Assembly: GCF_011683955.1 (NCBI RefSeq)
Contig: NZ_JAAQPI010000016.1
Coordinates: 62,001-126,000 of the forward strand
Origin: Pseudomaricurvus alkylphenolicus
GTDB taxonomy: Bacteria > Pseudomonadota > Gammaproteobacteria > Pseudomonadales > Cellvibrionaceae
DNA: 64,000 nucleotides
Direction: 5' to 3'
The position numbers and the translations under genes were made by a program. The notes beneath the pieces were generated by a model, which saw only the letters and a program-made list of their open reading frames with translations, searched no databases and had not been told where the DNA came from. Every line of letters starts with the position of its first letter. The first letter of the stretch is position 1. Shown piece after piece: positions 50,456-57,008 of this stretch.

Positions 50456-51121
50456 CTAGTACTCAGCGGGCTTCAATGATTTTCCATCATCCCCATATTC
50501 GATAAAAGGGTTTCCTCGCCTCTGAATGCGGGTGATGGCCTTATTTCGTTTGCGTTCCATCTCGTCGACCGGATCTTTTGCCGCCCACTTCAGGTACAGC
50601 TTGCGATCGCGCCCCAGGGAAATACCGTAGGCCAGCTCCATATAGAACATCGACCGGGCGATGTCGCCCTTAACACTGTCGCGGGGCTCGAAGACACCAC
50701 TGTACTTGGTCCCCAACAGCTCAGCATCCTGGCAGACTTCCTGTCGAATCTGAGCGTTTTCCTCGTCTTTCACAGTGCCGTAAGGCAAGTTGTATCGGTC
50801 AACGTTAATGGTGCCGAGCGCGGGCCACAGATTGTGAAGATCGGCCGCGGCGTAGTGATAAGCATCGACCGGGCAAGCGTGCCTGTTCAAACAACCATAG
50901 TGAGCGGCAATCCAGCTCGCGGGCATGACGTGCTCGACATGAAGCTTTTTGTCTTTGTGGTCTCTACCGCCTCCGAATTCAATCCCGCAGTACAGTGTTT
51001 CGCCGCCGTTCTTGTAAAGCGATTTCCAAAAATATTTCGACCTGGCTTCGTCGTAGGTCTGAATAACGCCCTGCGCTGTCGCCAAGGCAGGGAAGAGGAG
51101 AAGTGAAACAACCCATTTCAT
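50456..51121 (-). CDS. EndA/NucM-type secreted endonuclease I (221 aa)
   Basis: Signal peptide MKWVVSLLLFPALATA, then an endonuclease I domain: HVEHVMPASW (residues 61-70, usual catalytic His at 64) and ADLHNLWPALGTINVDR (93-109) of the ββα-metal core; several cysteines could form disulfides. It should degrade DNA in the periplasm or outside. It overlaps the second csrA by four bases (stop/start ATGA), so the two are coupled. Confidence 0.9.
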   Translation of the reverse strand: MKWVVSLLLFPALATAQGVIQTYDEARSKYFWKSLYKNGGETLYCGIEFGGGRDHKDKKLHVEHVMPASWIAAHYGCLNRHACPVDAYHYAAADLHNLWPALGTINVDRYNLPYGTVKDEENAQIRQEVCQDAELLGTKYSGVFEPRDSVKGDIARSMFYMELAYGISLGRDRKLYLKWAAKDPVDEMERKRNKAITRIQRRGNPFIEYGDDGKSLKPAEY

Positions 51122-51369
51122 GCGCTCTTATCCTTACTGTATCGTTTAAGTTTTTCGGACACTGTGCTTAGCAAAACCGGCCAGCTTTTCTTTTGATGTT
51201 GTTTTTTAGCGTGTGGTTTTCCGACGAGCTCTTCCCGGAGTATCAGCACATTCTTCGGAGCTTGGATGCCGACACGATATTGATTGTTGGAATTTTTCCC
51301 AAGAATGGTGACTCGAATATCGTCACCGATGAATATTGACTTACCGGCGCTGGCGGACAGAACTAGCAT
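51118..51369 (-). CDS. Divergent CsrA-like RNA-binding protein with basic tail (83 aa)
   Basis: CsrA fold is clear (MLVLSAS, IGDDIRVTILGKNSNNQYRVGIQAPKN in parts, VLILREE). Compared with ordinary CsrA it has one extra residue in the central loop, Ala instead of Arg6, Leu-Ile-Leu before the key Arg45, and a 30-residue Lys/Arg-rich tail. AAGGAG precedes the ATG. Altered RNA choice or mixed dimers with host CsrA are possible. It lies at the head of a unit with the nuclease gene. Confidence 0.85.
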   Translation of the reverse strand: MLVLSASAGKSIFIGDDIRVTILGKNSNNQYRVGIQAPKNVLILREELVGKPHAKKQHQKKSWPVLLSTVSEKLKRYSKDKSA

Positions 51370-51436
51370 TTGAACATCTCCTTATGTTGCACACTTGTAC
51401 CATTTCCATTGGTGCAGTTGGTGGGTAGCTCAGAGA

Positions 51437-51700
51437 CTACTCCTGATCGAAGGCGTCTTCAACCGCTGTCATCACTCGCCCCTTGAGATCGGAATGTTTC
51501 TTGGTGCCATGCCAGTACCAATCCAAAGTAATGTCGAGCACCCGACACACTTTGGCCGCGAATTCAATATTCGGGTGATAACGGCTGGATTCGAGCCTTC
51601 CTATTGTGTGTCTTACGCAGCCAACCTCCTTGGCCAGTTGTTTTTGGGAGTACCCTCTGAGAATCCTTGCCCGGCGCAAACGGTCGCCAGGTTTCTCCAT
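51437..51700 (-). CDS. XRE-family regulator (87 aa)
   Basis: Helix-turn-helix over about residues 7-60 (LRRARILRGYSQKQLAKEVGCVRHTIGRLESSRYHPNIEFA in parts), followed by a short C-terminal helix. It probably controls the accessory genes on either side: csrA2-endA-channel to the left in the same direction and the small gene to the right in the opposite direction. An inverted repeat CGCAC-n8-GTGCG (51728-51745) just upstream of its start could be its operator. Confidence 0.78.
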   Translation of the reverse strand: MEKPGDRLRRARILRGYSQKQLAKEVGCVRHTIGRLESSRYHPNIEFAAKVCRVLDITLDWYWHGTKKHSDLKGRVMTAVEDAFDQE

Positions 51701-51727
51701 GGTGCTCCCACTTTTGCGAATTCATGG

Positions 51728-51745
51728 CGCACAACTAATGGTGCG
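51728..51745. promoter_or_regulatory. Possible operator of the XRE regulator
   Basis: CGCAC and GTGCG are exact inverted arms separated by eight bases, 28 bases upstream of the XRE gene start in the divergent intergenic stretch. Weak, since the arms are only five bases long. Confidence 0.3.
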
Positions 51746-51866
51746 ACTTGAAAGTCACATATTGGGGCGAATTGGCAACATACAAGTCACCACATGCTAT
51801 AGAGGGGTTTTCGATTGCCGCGTAGAATGGCGCTCCCAATCACATGGACATAACAGGAGGTTTGAT

Positions 51867-52052
51867 GTGACGAAGGTTGAATGGAACTTGGATACGATGG
51901 TGGCCCTGGTTAACGGGATACATGTTTCTGACGAAGAGATCTGCCCAGACCACATTATTTTCGACAATATTTCTCCGTACCAGGTGTGGGTGCTGGCGCG
52001 TGAGATGGGTTACCGCATGGGGTTTAGAGAGGGGGCTGCGAACGACGAATAA
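51867..52052 (+). CDS. Hypothetical small protein (61 aa)
   Basis: GTG start six bases behind AGGAGG; no ATG fits. Acidic soluble protein (VNGIHVSDEEICPDHIIFD). It is divergent from the XRE regulator and followed by a weak terminator. No family recognised. Confidence 0.6.
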   Translation: MTKVEWNLDTMVALVNGIHVSDEEICPDHIIFDNISPYQVWVLAREMGYRMGFREGAANDE

Positions 52053-52063
52053 CAAAAATAGGG

Positions 52064-52090
52064 AAGGCTGCAGTGAAGCCTTTTCTCTTG
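52064..52090 (+). terminator. Weak intrinsic terminator after the 51867-52052 gene
   Basis: AAGGCT and AAGCCT with a short loop are followed by TTTTCTCTT. The stem is only five to six bases, so the call is tentative. Confidence 0.4.
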
Positions 52091-52094
52091 ACTG

Positions 52095-52124
52095 AAAGTC
52101 TAGACCGACAGATCGCTAGACTTT
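52095..52124. repeat. Perfect 9-base inverted repeat
   Basis: AAAGTCTAG (52095-52103) and CTAGACTTT (52116-52124) flank a 12-base loop in a gene-free stretch between two convergent genes. It lacks a good T run, so it may be an operator, an RNA structure, or a bidirectional terminator. Confidence 0.6.
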
Positions 52125-52155
52125 GTGGGGGTTTCAGCGGCCGCCGGAAAATTGA

Positions 52156-52341
52156 TTAATTTCCGTACTTTTTGATGTAGTCCTCCACCATCTCCATCAG
52201 CGCTTCCTTCTTGCTGACCGTTCTTCCGAGCTGGCCCGATCGATTGGCGATCGCGGCGAGCCATTTGAAGTAGAGTTCCTTCTCGCTGTCTTCGAGCATC
52301 TTGGCGTTGATCTGAGGTGTTGGCTCCTTCTTGGGTTTCAT
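52156..52341 (-). CDS. Hypothetical helical protein (61 aa)
   Basis: Begins MKPKKEPTPQINAKM; helices over LEDSEKELYFKWLAAIANR and KKEALMEMVEDYIKKYG. The ATG lies just behind the TGA of a short upstream ORF, so coupling is likely. No family recognised. Confidence 0.55.
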   Translation of the reverse strand: MKPKKEPTPQINAKMLEDSEKELYFKWLAAIANRSGQLGRTVSKKEALMEMVEDYIKKYGN

Positions 52342-52342
52342 C

Positions 52343-52471
52343 TCATCCACGCCACGGATTGTGGTCAGCGCCGGCGGCTGAGTCAACCGGCTCATAAGGG
52401 CAGGGCAGATCCGCCCAGGCGTAATTCTCCTCCCACTCTTTGGCGATGATATACTCACCAGCTATGAACAC
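52343..52471 (-). CDS. Possible micro-protein (42 aa)
   Basis: GTG start at 52471 with AGGTG upstream; the product reads FIAGEYIIAKEWEENYAW ... DHNPWRG. Its stop lies one base from the next start. It overlaps a plus-strand gene start by only eight bases, so both could be real. Tentative. Confidence 0.4.
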   Translation of the reverse strand: MFIAGEYIIAKEWEENYAWADLPCPYEPVDSAAGADHNPWRG

Positions 52472-52805
52472 GTCGTTATCACACCTGCAAAAAGGCGCTA
52501 TCGCCAACCCCAAATCCCCAGAAGCCTTAATCGACCAATGGAAGAGGAGGGGGCGCGTTTGTGTGCCGCACCCTGACGGCTCAGGAGCGATACGGGATTT
52601 GCTCCTGCAATCCATCCAATCTCCTGCAGTCGTCGACGGCAGAGAAGTCTTTGCCGTGGTGGAGGCCAATGCCGTTAAGGATGCGCCTATCTCCCGGTTC
52701 GCGGTCATCTTCAGCCCTGAGCGTCCTGATCCGCTGCCGATAACAACTCTGTGGATCTATGATGTTGAGAAGACTGGGGTTCGGATTCCGGCTTTCCAGC
52801 GCTGA
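52464..52805 (+). CDS. Hypothetical protein (113 aa)
   Basis: Starts MNTSLSHLQKGAIANPKSP; later IRDLLLQSIQSPAVVDGREVFAVVEAN suggests a folded soluble protein. No clear ribosome binding site; an ATG at 52446 is an alternative. Its 3' end overlaps a minus-strand gene by 95 bases. No family recognised. Confidence 0.5.
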   Translation: MNTSLSHLQKGAIANPKSPEALIDQWKRRGRVCVPHPDGSGAIRDLLLQSIQSPAVVDGREVFAVVEANAVKDAPISRFAVIFSPERPDPLPITTLWIYDVEKTGVRIPAFQR

Positions 52806-52974
52806 TCAACTTCAGCGCCTTCTGCAGACACTCTTTGCAGACCTCGGTGGTACACTCGTAATAGAGGTCGTCCTCCCCCAGCCGAACGAGATCAATACGC
52901 TCTTTCCCGCATTCGTCGCATTTGGTCCCGCCAAATATTTGCTCAGGCTTCCGCTCACCCTTGATCAGTTCCAT
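52711..52974 (-). CDS. Zinc-ribbon protein (87 aa)
   Basis: Cysteine pairs CDEC and CKEC, plus a Cys in between (about residues 19-49), form a treble-clef or zinc-ribbon type site. The tail after residue 55 is low-complexity and lies in the region overlapped by the opposite gene, so its end is uncertain. Part of the 54.0-52.2 kb leftward accessory string. Confidence 0.6.
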   Translation of the reverse strand: MELIKGERKPEQIFGGTKCDECGKERIDLVRLGEDDLYYECTTEVCKECLQKALKLISAGKPESEPQSSQHHRSTELLSAADQDAQG

Positions 52975-52975
52975 A

Positions 52976-53272
52976 TCACCAATATCCTCTTTCCCATGGC
53001 TTGCGTTTCTTGCCCTTGCCCCGGGAGCGGGGCGGAGGTAATAGTTCCTTCGGAACCTCAATTTCCGGCGGCGGTGACTCGATGTAGCGGAAGCCCTCAT
53101 AGAAGCCGAGTAAGGGCTCAACCTCCAGCTGGCTACAGTCCTCTTGGCCGGAATCCGTGTTTCGAAACTCCTCGCGAGGAATTATGACAATTCCGTGCTC
53201 GCTTACCTGGTAAGCCACGCAGCCATGCATAGCAGCTTGGCGGGTGATTTCGGCGATCACATCGTCAGTCAT
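52976..53272 (-). CDS. Hypothetical protein (98 aa)
   Basis: Soluble, with a basic end (RSRGKGKKRKPWERGYW) and a Pro/Glu-rich middle. ATG overlaps the stop of the previous gene (ATGA). No family recognised. Confidence 0.65.
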   Translation of the reverse strand: MTDDVIAEITRQAAMHGCVAYQVSEHGIVIIPREEFRNTDSGQEDCSQLEVEPLLGFYEGFRYIESPPPEIEVPKELLPPPRSRGKGKKRKPWERGYW

Positions 53273-53547
53273 GAACCCTCCTCCTCAGTGGTTGGCTCTA
53301 CCGTATTGAGAATGCCCCGACCTTCCTTCCCAAGCCGAAACAGCAGCTCGGACTTTGGTATCTCCATGTGCTTATTGCACCAACGGCACCAGGCATCACC
53401 GGTATCACCGCCGCTGTACCCCCATTCGGTTTTGCTGGGCTCATGACCAAACAGACCGCAGATTCGCTGCCAGAGCGCTGCGCACCACTTGCAGCGACGG
53501 CGTAGCCTCGAATTCCAAGTCCAAGTTTGAAAGTATCGATCTTTCAT
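53269..53547 (-). CDS. Cys/Trp-rich protein (92 aa)
   Basis: Two CxxC pairs, CKWC and CRWC (about residues 20-23 and 54-57), with many Trp and Arg residues, suggest a zinc-binding fold. GGAG lies five bases before the chosen ATG; a longer frame upstream has no site. ATGA-coupled to the next gene. Confidence 0.62.
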   Translation of the reverse strand: MKDRYFQTWTWNSRLRRRCKWCAALWQRICGLFGHEPSKTEWGYSGGDTGDAWCRWCNKHMEIPKSELLFRLGKEGRGILNTVEPTTEEEGS

Positions 53548-53572
53548 TGGTGCTCCATAGAAGAGGGCGGGG

Positions 53573-53992
53573 TTAGAAGGGCAGGTCCTGAATATCCATG
53601 ACCAGGCCGCGACAATAGGGCTCCTCATCGTCGAACAACTCAAAAGTTTCGTGAGGTATCTCTGTCTTGTAGGTCCAGCAGTGCTCTGGCTCAGCACACC
53701 ACAGAGCCTCCAAGGGAACGGCAATACGCTTCCTGGCAAAGTATTCCTCCAGCTCGTGATCTTCCTCCAGGTTCTCCCTGGCCGGCAGCAGGCCCTTTGA
53801 ATCAATCAGGGCGGTGCCGCCGTCATAGCAGTCAAACTCATCGGTGATAGCCCCAAGCAGCAGCATGACGTCGTCACTGTGGCCCATAACCACAATTAAC
53901 CCTGCCGCCTTTATTTTTTCTCTGCGTTCAGCGGAAAGAGCCAGGGGGTATTGTTGGCGTTGCAGTTCTTCAGCCAGTTGTTTTGCATTCAT
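53573..53992 (-). CDS. Hypothetical acidic phage protein (139 aa)
   Basis: Pattern LIVVMGHSDDVMLLLGAITDEFDCYDGG (in parts) followed by an acidic middle and a Cys/Trp/His-containing end (WCAEPEHCWTYKTE) resembles a group of phage proteins of unknown role. GAGGA precedes the ATG at 53992; an ATG seven codons earlier is less likely. Confidence 0.68.
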   Translation of the reverse strand: MNAKQLAEELQRQQYPLALSAERREKIKAAGLIVVMGHSDDVMLLLGAITDEFDCYDGGTALIDSKGLLPARENLEEDHELEEYFARKRIAVPLEALWCAEPEHCWTYKTEIPHETFELFDDEEPYCRGLVMDIQDLPF

Positions 53993-54061
53993 CGTTAGTT
54001 CCTCATTGGTCAAATTCCGGGCGCAGCGAGGTCGCCCGGTTAAAGGTGAGATGGATAATGC

Positions 54062-54613
54062 TCAAGATTCGTACTCCAGTTCCGGGTGCTGCGGTACCGA
54101 CCCGTGAATCCTTTCCAGGTAGTCGATAATCTGCCAGCCAGAAATCCTGTACTTTATTCGAACAGTCTGTTTGCCATTGATGTCTTTCGTTGGCGTCCGG
54201 GACATTTCGATTGCTGAGAGATCTCCCGCCCTGATGAGGTTTCTTATGCGGCTTTCCGTGACAGATAGGGCGTCAGCGGCCTCCGAGATGGAGTAGAGCG
54301 GCTTGTAGGAAACCGTTCTTTTTAGGAGCAATTCTTTGTCCTTTCTGGCCTGCTCGGCCGCAATGGCGTCGAGCCTTTGCTGCTCAGACTTGCTGTGCCG
54401 AACATTGTGCTTCGGCCTCTCCTCCAGGATTGCACGCCTTTCAGCGTTAAGAAGCTCGTCTCTGGAATCAAAGTTTTCGATAGTCATCCGGCAGACGTCG
54501 GGGTACCAATTGGAGGCAACTTTGTGCTGCGCTAGGCGGTTAACCGCGCTAAGCGAAATGCCTACGTAAAGCAGGGAATCGTCTTTATCGAAGTGACGGT
54601 AAAGTTGGTGCAT
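54062..54613 (-). CDS. GIY-YIG nuclease fused to a helix-turn-helix, next to the attachment site (183 aa)
   Basis: N-terminal GIY-YIG-type domain: LYRHF (Tyr5) and LLYVGIS (Tyr16) strands, Arg26, Glu58 and Asn70 at the expected catalytic places. C-terminal part has an excisionase/MerR-like helix-turn-helix (YSISEAADALSVTESRIRNLIRAGDLSAIE in parts, about 107-137). It is the last phage gene before attR. It may cut or bind DNA there, or attack host or rival DNA. Fusion of the two domains is clear; the role is not. Confidence 0.72.
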   Translation of the reverse strand: MHQLYRHFDKDDSLLYVGISLSAVNRLAQHKVASNWYPDVCRMTIENFDSRDELLNAERRAILEERPKHNVRHSKSEQQRLDAIAAEQARKDKELLLKRTVSYKPLYSISEAADALSVTESRIRNLIRAGDLSAIEMSRTPTKDINGKQTVRIKYRISGWQIIDYLERIHGSVPQHPELEYES

Positions 54614-54783
54614 GCGCTTTCCTCATTTCCAAGTTCATGGAGCGCAAACACAGTGATATACGCGCCATTACTTTCCTAATATCCAGTAGTTGCAGCGCTG
54701 TAAGCCTTTGATTTACAAAGGAAGGGAAATGTTATTTTGTTAGGAAAAAATAGGGTAGGTTATTGATTTATATGGGTTAACTT

Positions 54784-54833
54784 CTGGATTGTGATTCCAG
54801 TCGTCGGGGGTTCAAGTCCCCTCGTCCACCCCA
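54784..54833 (+). tRNA. 3' half of tRNA-His (anticodon GTG), right attachment site attR
   Basis: CTGGA-TTGTGAT-TCCAG forms the anticodon arm with GTG, followed by the variable region, T arm GGGGG-TTCAAGT-CCCCT and acceptor strand CGTCCAC with CCCA. The D arm and 5' acceptor strand are absent upstream, where phage sequence begins. This is what remains when a phage inserts into a tRNA gene and supplies a new 3' half at the other end. The core overlap cannot be measured without the left end. Confidence 0.85.
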
Positions 54834-54836
54834 TAT

Positions 54837-54872
54837 AAAGCCCCGCAAGTCGCTGATTTGCGGGGCTTTTTC
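54837..54872 (+). terminator. Intrinsic terminator of the tRNA-His gene
   Basis: AAAGCCCCGCAA and TTGCGGGGCTTT form a twelve-base stem with a T run, directly behind the CCA end. It is host sequence. 54614-54783 on the other side holds no gene; it has short inverted repeats (CCTTTG-n5-CAAAGG at 54705-54721) that may be recombination protein sites. Confidence 0.85.
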
Positions 54873-54909
54873 TTGGCGAATAGGCCGGTGATCAAAGCTG
54901 TTGCCGACT

Positions 54910-55848
54910 TCAGCTGCCGCCGCGCTCGCCACTCTCAATGCATCTGAGCTTGTGCTGCAGCAAGACAATGGATTGCTGCAGCTTCCGGGCCACCATTTTC
55001 CTGTCTCCAGTAGAGCCTGCAAGCGATTGCATGGCCGCCACCTCTTGCATGATCTCTTTCGCTGCCACCAGTGACACATCGTTGTGACACACGCGGCGGA
55101 TGCCCTCAATATAGCTACGCTCTTCCGTACGAGGAATCCGGGACAGAAAATTGAACAATCCCTGTTCTGAATCGGTGTAAATCAATACCGCCATGAAAAA
55201 CGTGGTACAGATAGACATGGTTACAGTTGCGTTGAATTCCGCACCCAGGTGCATTGCGACTATCGTCGTGATGACCACCAATGCTCCGGGGGTAAAACCC
55301 ATCAGCAATGCCAGTGCCCGTTTGCGCTTCAGAGAATCCTCCAGCTTGAAGCTGGCATGAATGGTTATTGTCATTGCCGCAATCAGCGTTGTCAGAATAA
55401 TGATCTGAAGCACAAAGTAGGCGGGGCCTGCGACCCTCGCGACCGAATAACCGATGCTGACCGCGCCAGTCAGAGCCGCCTCCGGAATAGCGATGACGGC
55501 CAGCCCGGCAAGTATGCAAACCATCATAGCCCTGTCGATAATCTTGAATTTGATGTCGTGGATACTGGCGGCCAGCCCCAGCATGGAAACCGGAGCACAG
55601 ACCGCACAGATGTAGTAGATCTGAAGCGTCAATAGTGCCTCTGTCGCCCGCTCGGTGAAGACGAACAACAGAAGCTCTGACAGGTTGAGTCCGATCAGGG
55701 AAACAATCAGGGCGGACAACCAGGGGTTGATGCCGGAGATGTTGCTCCGGCAAAACCACAGTACTCCAACCTTGGTCAGTAGGGCTATCACACTCGGAAG
55801 AGCGTAATAGCTCACCAGATTACCTAGAAGATCATTTCCGTCTGACAT
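54910..55848 (-). CDS. Seven-helix membrane protein (312 aa)
   Basis: About seven membrane segments fill residues 10-235, followed by an 80-residue helical cytoplasmic tail without kinase or cyclase motifs. The topology is like the sensor half of 7TM histidine kinases. Its start overlaps the 3' end of the ketosynthase gene by 25 bases, so the two are co-translated. It could be a receptor for a molecule made by that enzyme; this is inferred only from the pairing. GGAG lies upstream of the ATG. Confidence 0.7.
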   Translation of the reverse strand: MSDGNDLLGNLVSYYALPSVIALLTKVGVLWFCRSNISGINPWLSALIVSLIGLNLSELLLFVFTERATEALLTLQIYYICAVCAPVSMLGLAASIHDIKFKIIDRAMMVCILAGLAVIAIPEAALTGAVSIGYSVARVAGPAYFVLQIIILTTLIAAMTITIHASFKLEDSLKRKRALALLMGFTPGALVVITTIVAMHLGAEFNATVTMSICTTFFMAVLIYTDSEQGLFNFLSRIPRTEERSYIEGIRRVCHNDVSLVAAKEIMQEVAAMQSLAGSTGDRKMVARKLQQSIVLLQHKLRCIESGERGGS

Positions 55849-56822
55849 ATAGAGAGACCGCTCCCTGTCCCCAGAATGAGGTACTTATGGCCTTTTTTCG
55901 GGCGATTTTTGTGCATAGTTACAGGTATGGTCGCCGAGGTCAAATTCCCGAAACAATCATAGGTGATGGGAGCTCTGTCGCAATCCACGTCCGCAAGCCT
56001 CGCCATGTTGATATGGGGGCCTTTACCCACTTGATGGCAGTAAAGCAGCTCCACATCAACGGGTGACATGCCCGAATCAGAGTAGGTATCACCGATCTTG
56101 CGACGGTGAAAGTCCGTGATTTCTCGGCTGATTTCACTCATCAACATCTGGCCGATCAGCTTGCCATTCTCTTCCTTTATGTAGCAGAGCTCGGCCTTGT
56201 CACCCTCGGTCCAGAATCGAAACCGCCCGAAACCGCAGTCGCCAGGGGATCGCTGAACAACCATAGCGCCGCCGGCGTCTCCAACGGTTAGCGAGCCGAT
56301 ACTGCGCTTAAAGAGATCGGAATCCCTGGACTTCTTGAGCTCCCGGATCGCATAAGACGTCACCTTATACTGGGTCTCACCCGTGCAGACCAGAACATTG
56401 TCAGCCGCACCAGAGGCAATATAGGCGTCCGCCGTTGCCAGGCCGTTCATAAAACCCAGGCAAGCGTTGGAAATATCCATGCAACTGGCCTTTGTCGCTC
56501 CGAGTAAATATTGAATGCGACAGGCTGTACTCGGCTCCTTCCAATCCCGGTCAATGCCGCAAAAGATAATCATATCGATTTCTTTCGGGGTAACCCCGGC
56601 CTCCTGTAGTGCCTCTGCAGAAGCCTGGAAAGCCAGGTCGGAAGGTCGCGTTTGAGGTTCCGAGAAGCGTCGCTCAAGGATACCAATACGCCTTGAAATA
56701 AAGTTTTCCGGCACCCCAAATCGTCGCGAACCGATTTCCGTCATGATGTCATCGCTGCTGACTTTTTGGTTCGGGATGGAAATGCCAATGCCTGCAATTC
56801 TTGAATTTGCTTGTAAGTCCAT
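55824..56822 (-). CDS. FabH-like 3-oxoacyl-ACP synthase III family enzyme (332 aa)
   Basis: Thiolase-fold condensing enzyme with the KAS III triad: Cys121 in DISNACLGF, His263 in YCHQVGKG, Asn293 in CFGNLTSA. The segment GDAGGAMVVQ is the usual family block. The start at 56822 follows CGGAG; a longer frame to 56855 lacks a site. Not in a fatty-acid gene cluster, so it is more likely to make a specialised acyl product than to serve bulk synthesis. Operon with a 7-helix membrane protein. Confidence 0.87.
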   Translation of the reverse strand: MDLQANSRIAGIGISIPNQKVSSDDIMTEIGSRRFGVPENFISRRIGILERRFSEPQTRPSDLAFQASAEALQEAGVTPKEIDMIIFCGIDRDWKEPSTACRIQYLLGATKASCMDISNACLGFMNGLATADAYIASGAADNVLVCTGETQYKVTSYAIRELKKSRDSDLFKRSIGSLTVGDAGGAMVVQRSPGDCGFGRFRFWTEGDKAELCYIKEENGKLIGQMLMSEISREITDFHRRKIGDTYSDSGMSPVDVELLYCHQVGKGPHINMARLADVDCDRAPITYDCFGNLTSATIPVTMHKNRPKKGHKYLILGTGSGLSICQTEMIF

Positions 56823-56848
56823 GATTTTACTCCGATTTCCAATATTGA

Positions 56849-56868
56849 TGCGCATTCAGATATGCGCA
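56849..56868. promoter_or_regulatory. Perfect inverted repeat in the divergent promoter region
   Basis: TGCGCAT (56849-56855) and ATGCGCA (56862-56868) are exact inverted arms around six bases, just upstream of the ketosynthase start and opposite to the DUF4214 gene. Form and place fit a dimeric regulator site; which regulator is unknown. Confidence 0.5.
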
Positions 56869-57008
56869 CTAAAAGCATAATCAAATCTGAATTCGGAGCA
56901 CTGGGATCAATTTTGTCGCATCTCAGGACCTGCCTGTCGCTTCTGTCCTTACAATTGCCAACTGCTAAGGCAGGATTGCCCGATTCAAATAAGAACGGAC
57001 CAACCAGA

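Larger units (their letters stand above)
1..54833. mobile_element. Lambda-like podovirus prophage, left end outside the window
   Basis: The span holds every module of a temperate tailed phage in lambda-like order: leftward recombination operon, CI/Cro immunity region, O/P replication genes, Q-like antiterminator, lysis genes, terminase, portal, capsid and tail genes. There are no long-tail genes (no tape measure, tail tube or tail terminator), while P22-like tail proteins and ejection proteins are present, which points to a short-tailed (podovirus) virion. The right boundary is the 3' half of tRNA-His. No integrase is seen, so it should lie left of base 1. Confidence 0.93.

Noticed and set aside
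54777-55109. Minus-strand frame running across attR and into the membrane protein gene
   Set aside because: It crosses the tRNA fragment and its terminator and lies out of frame inside a better gene.
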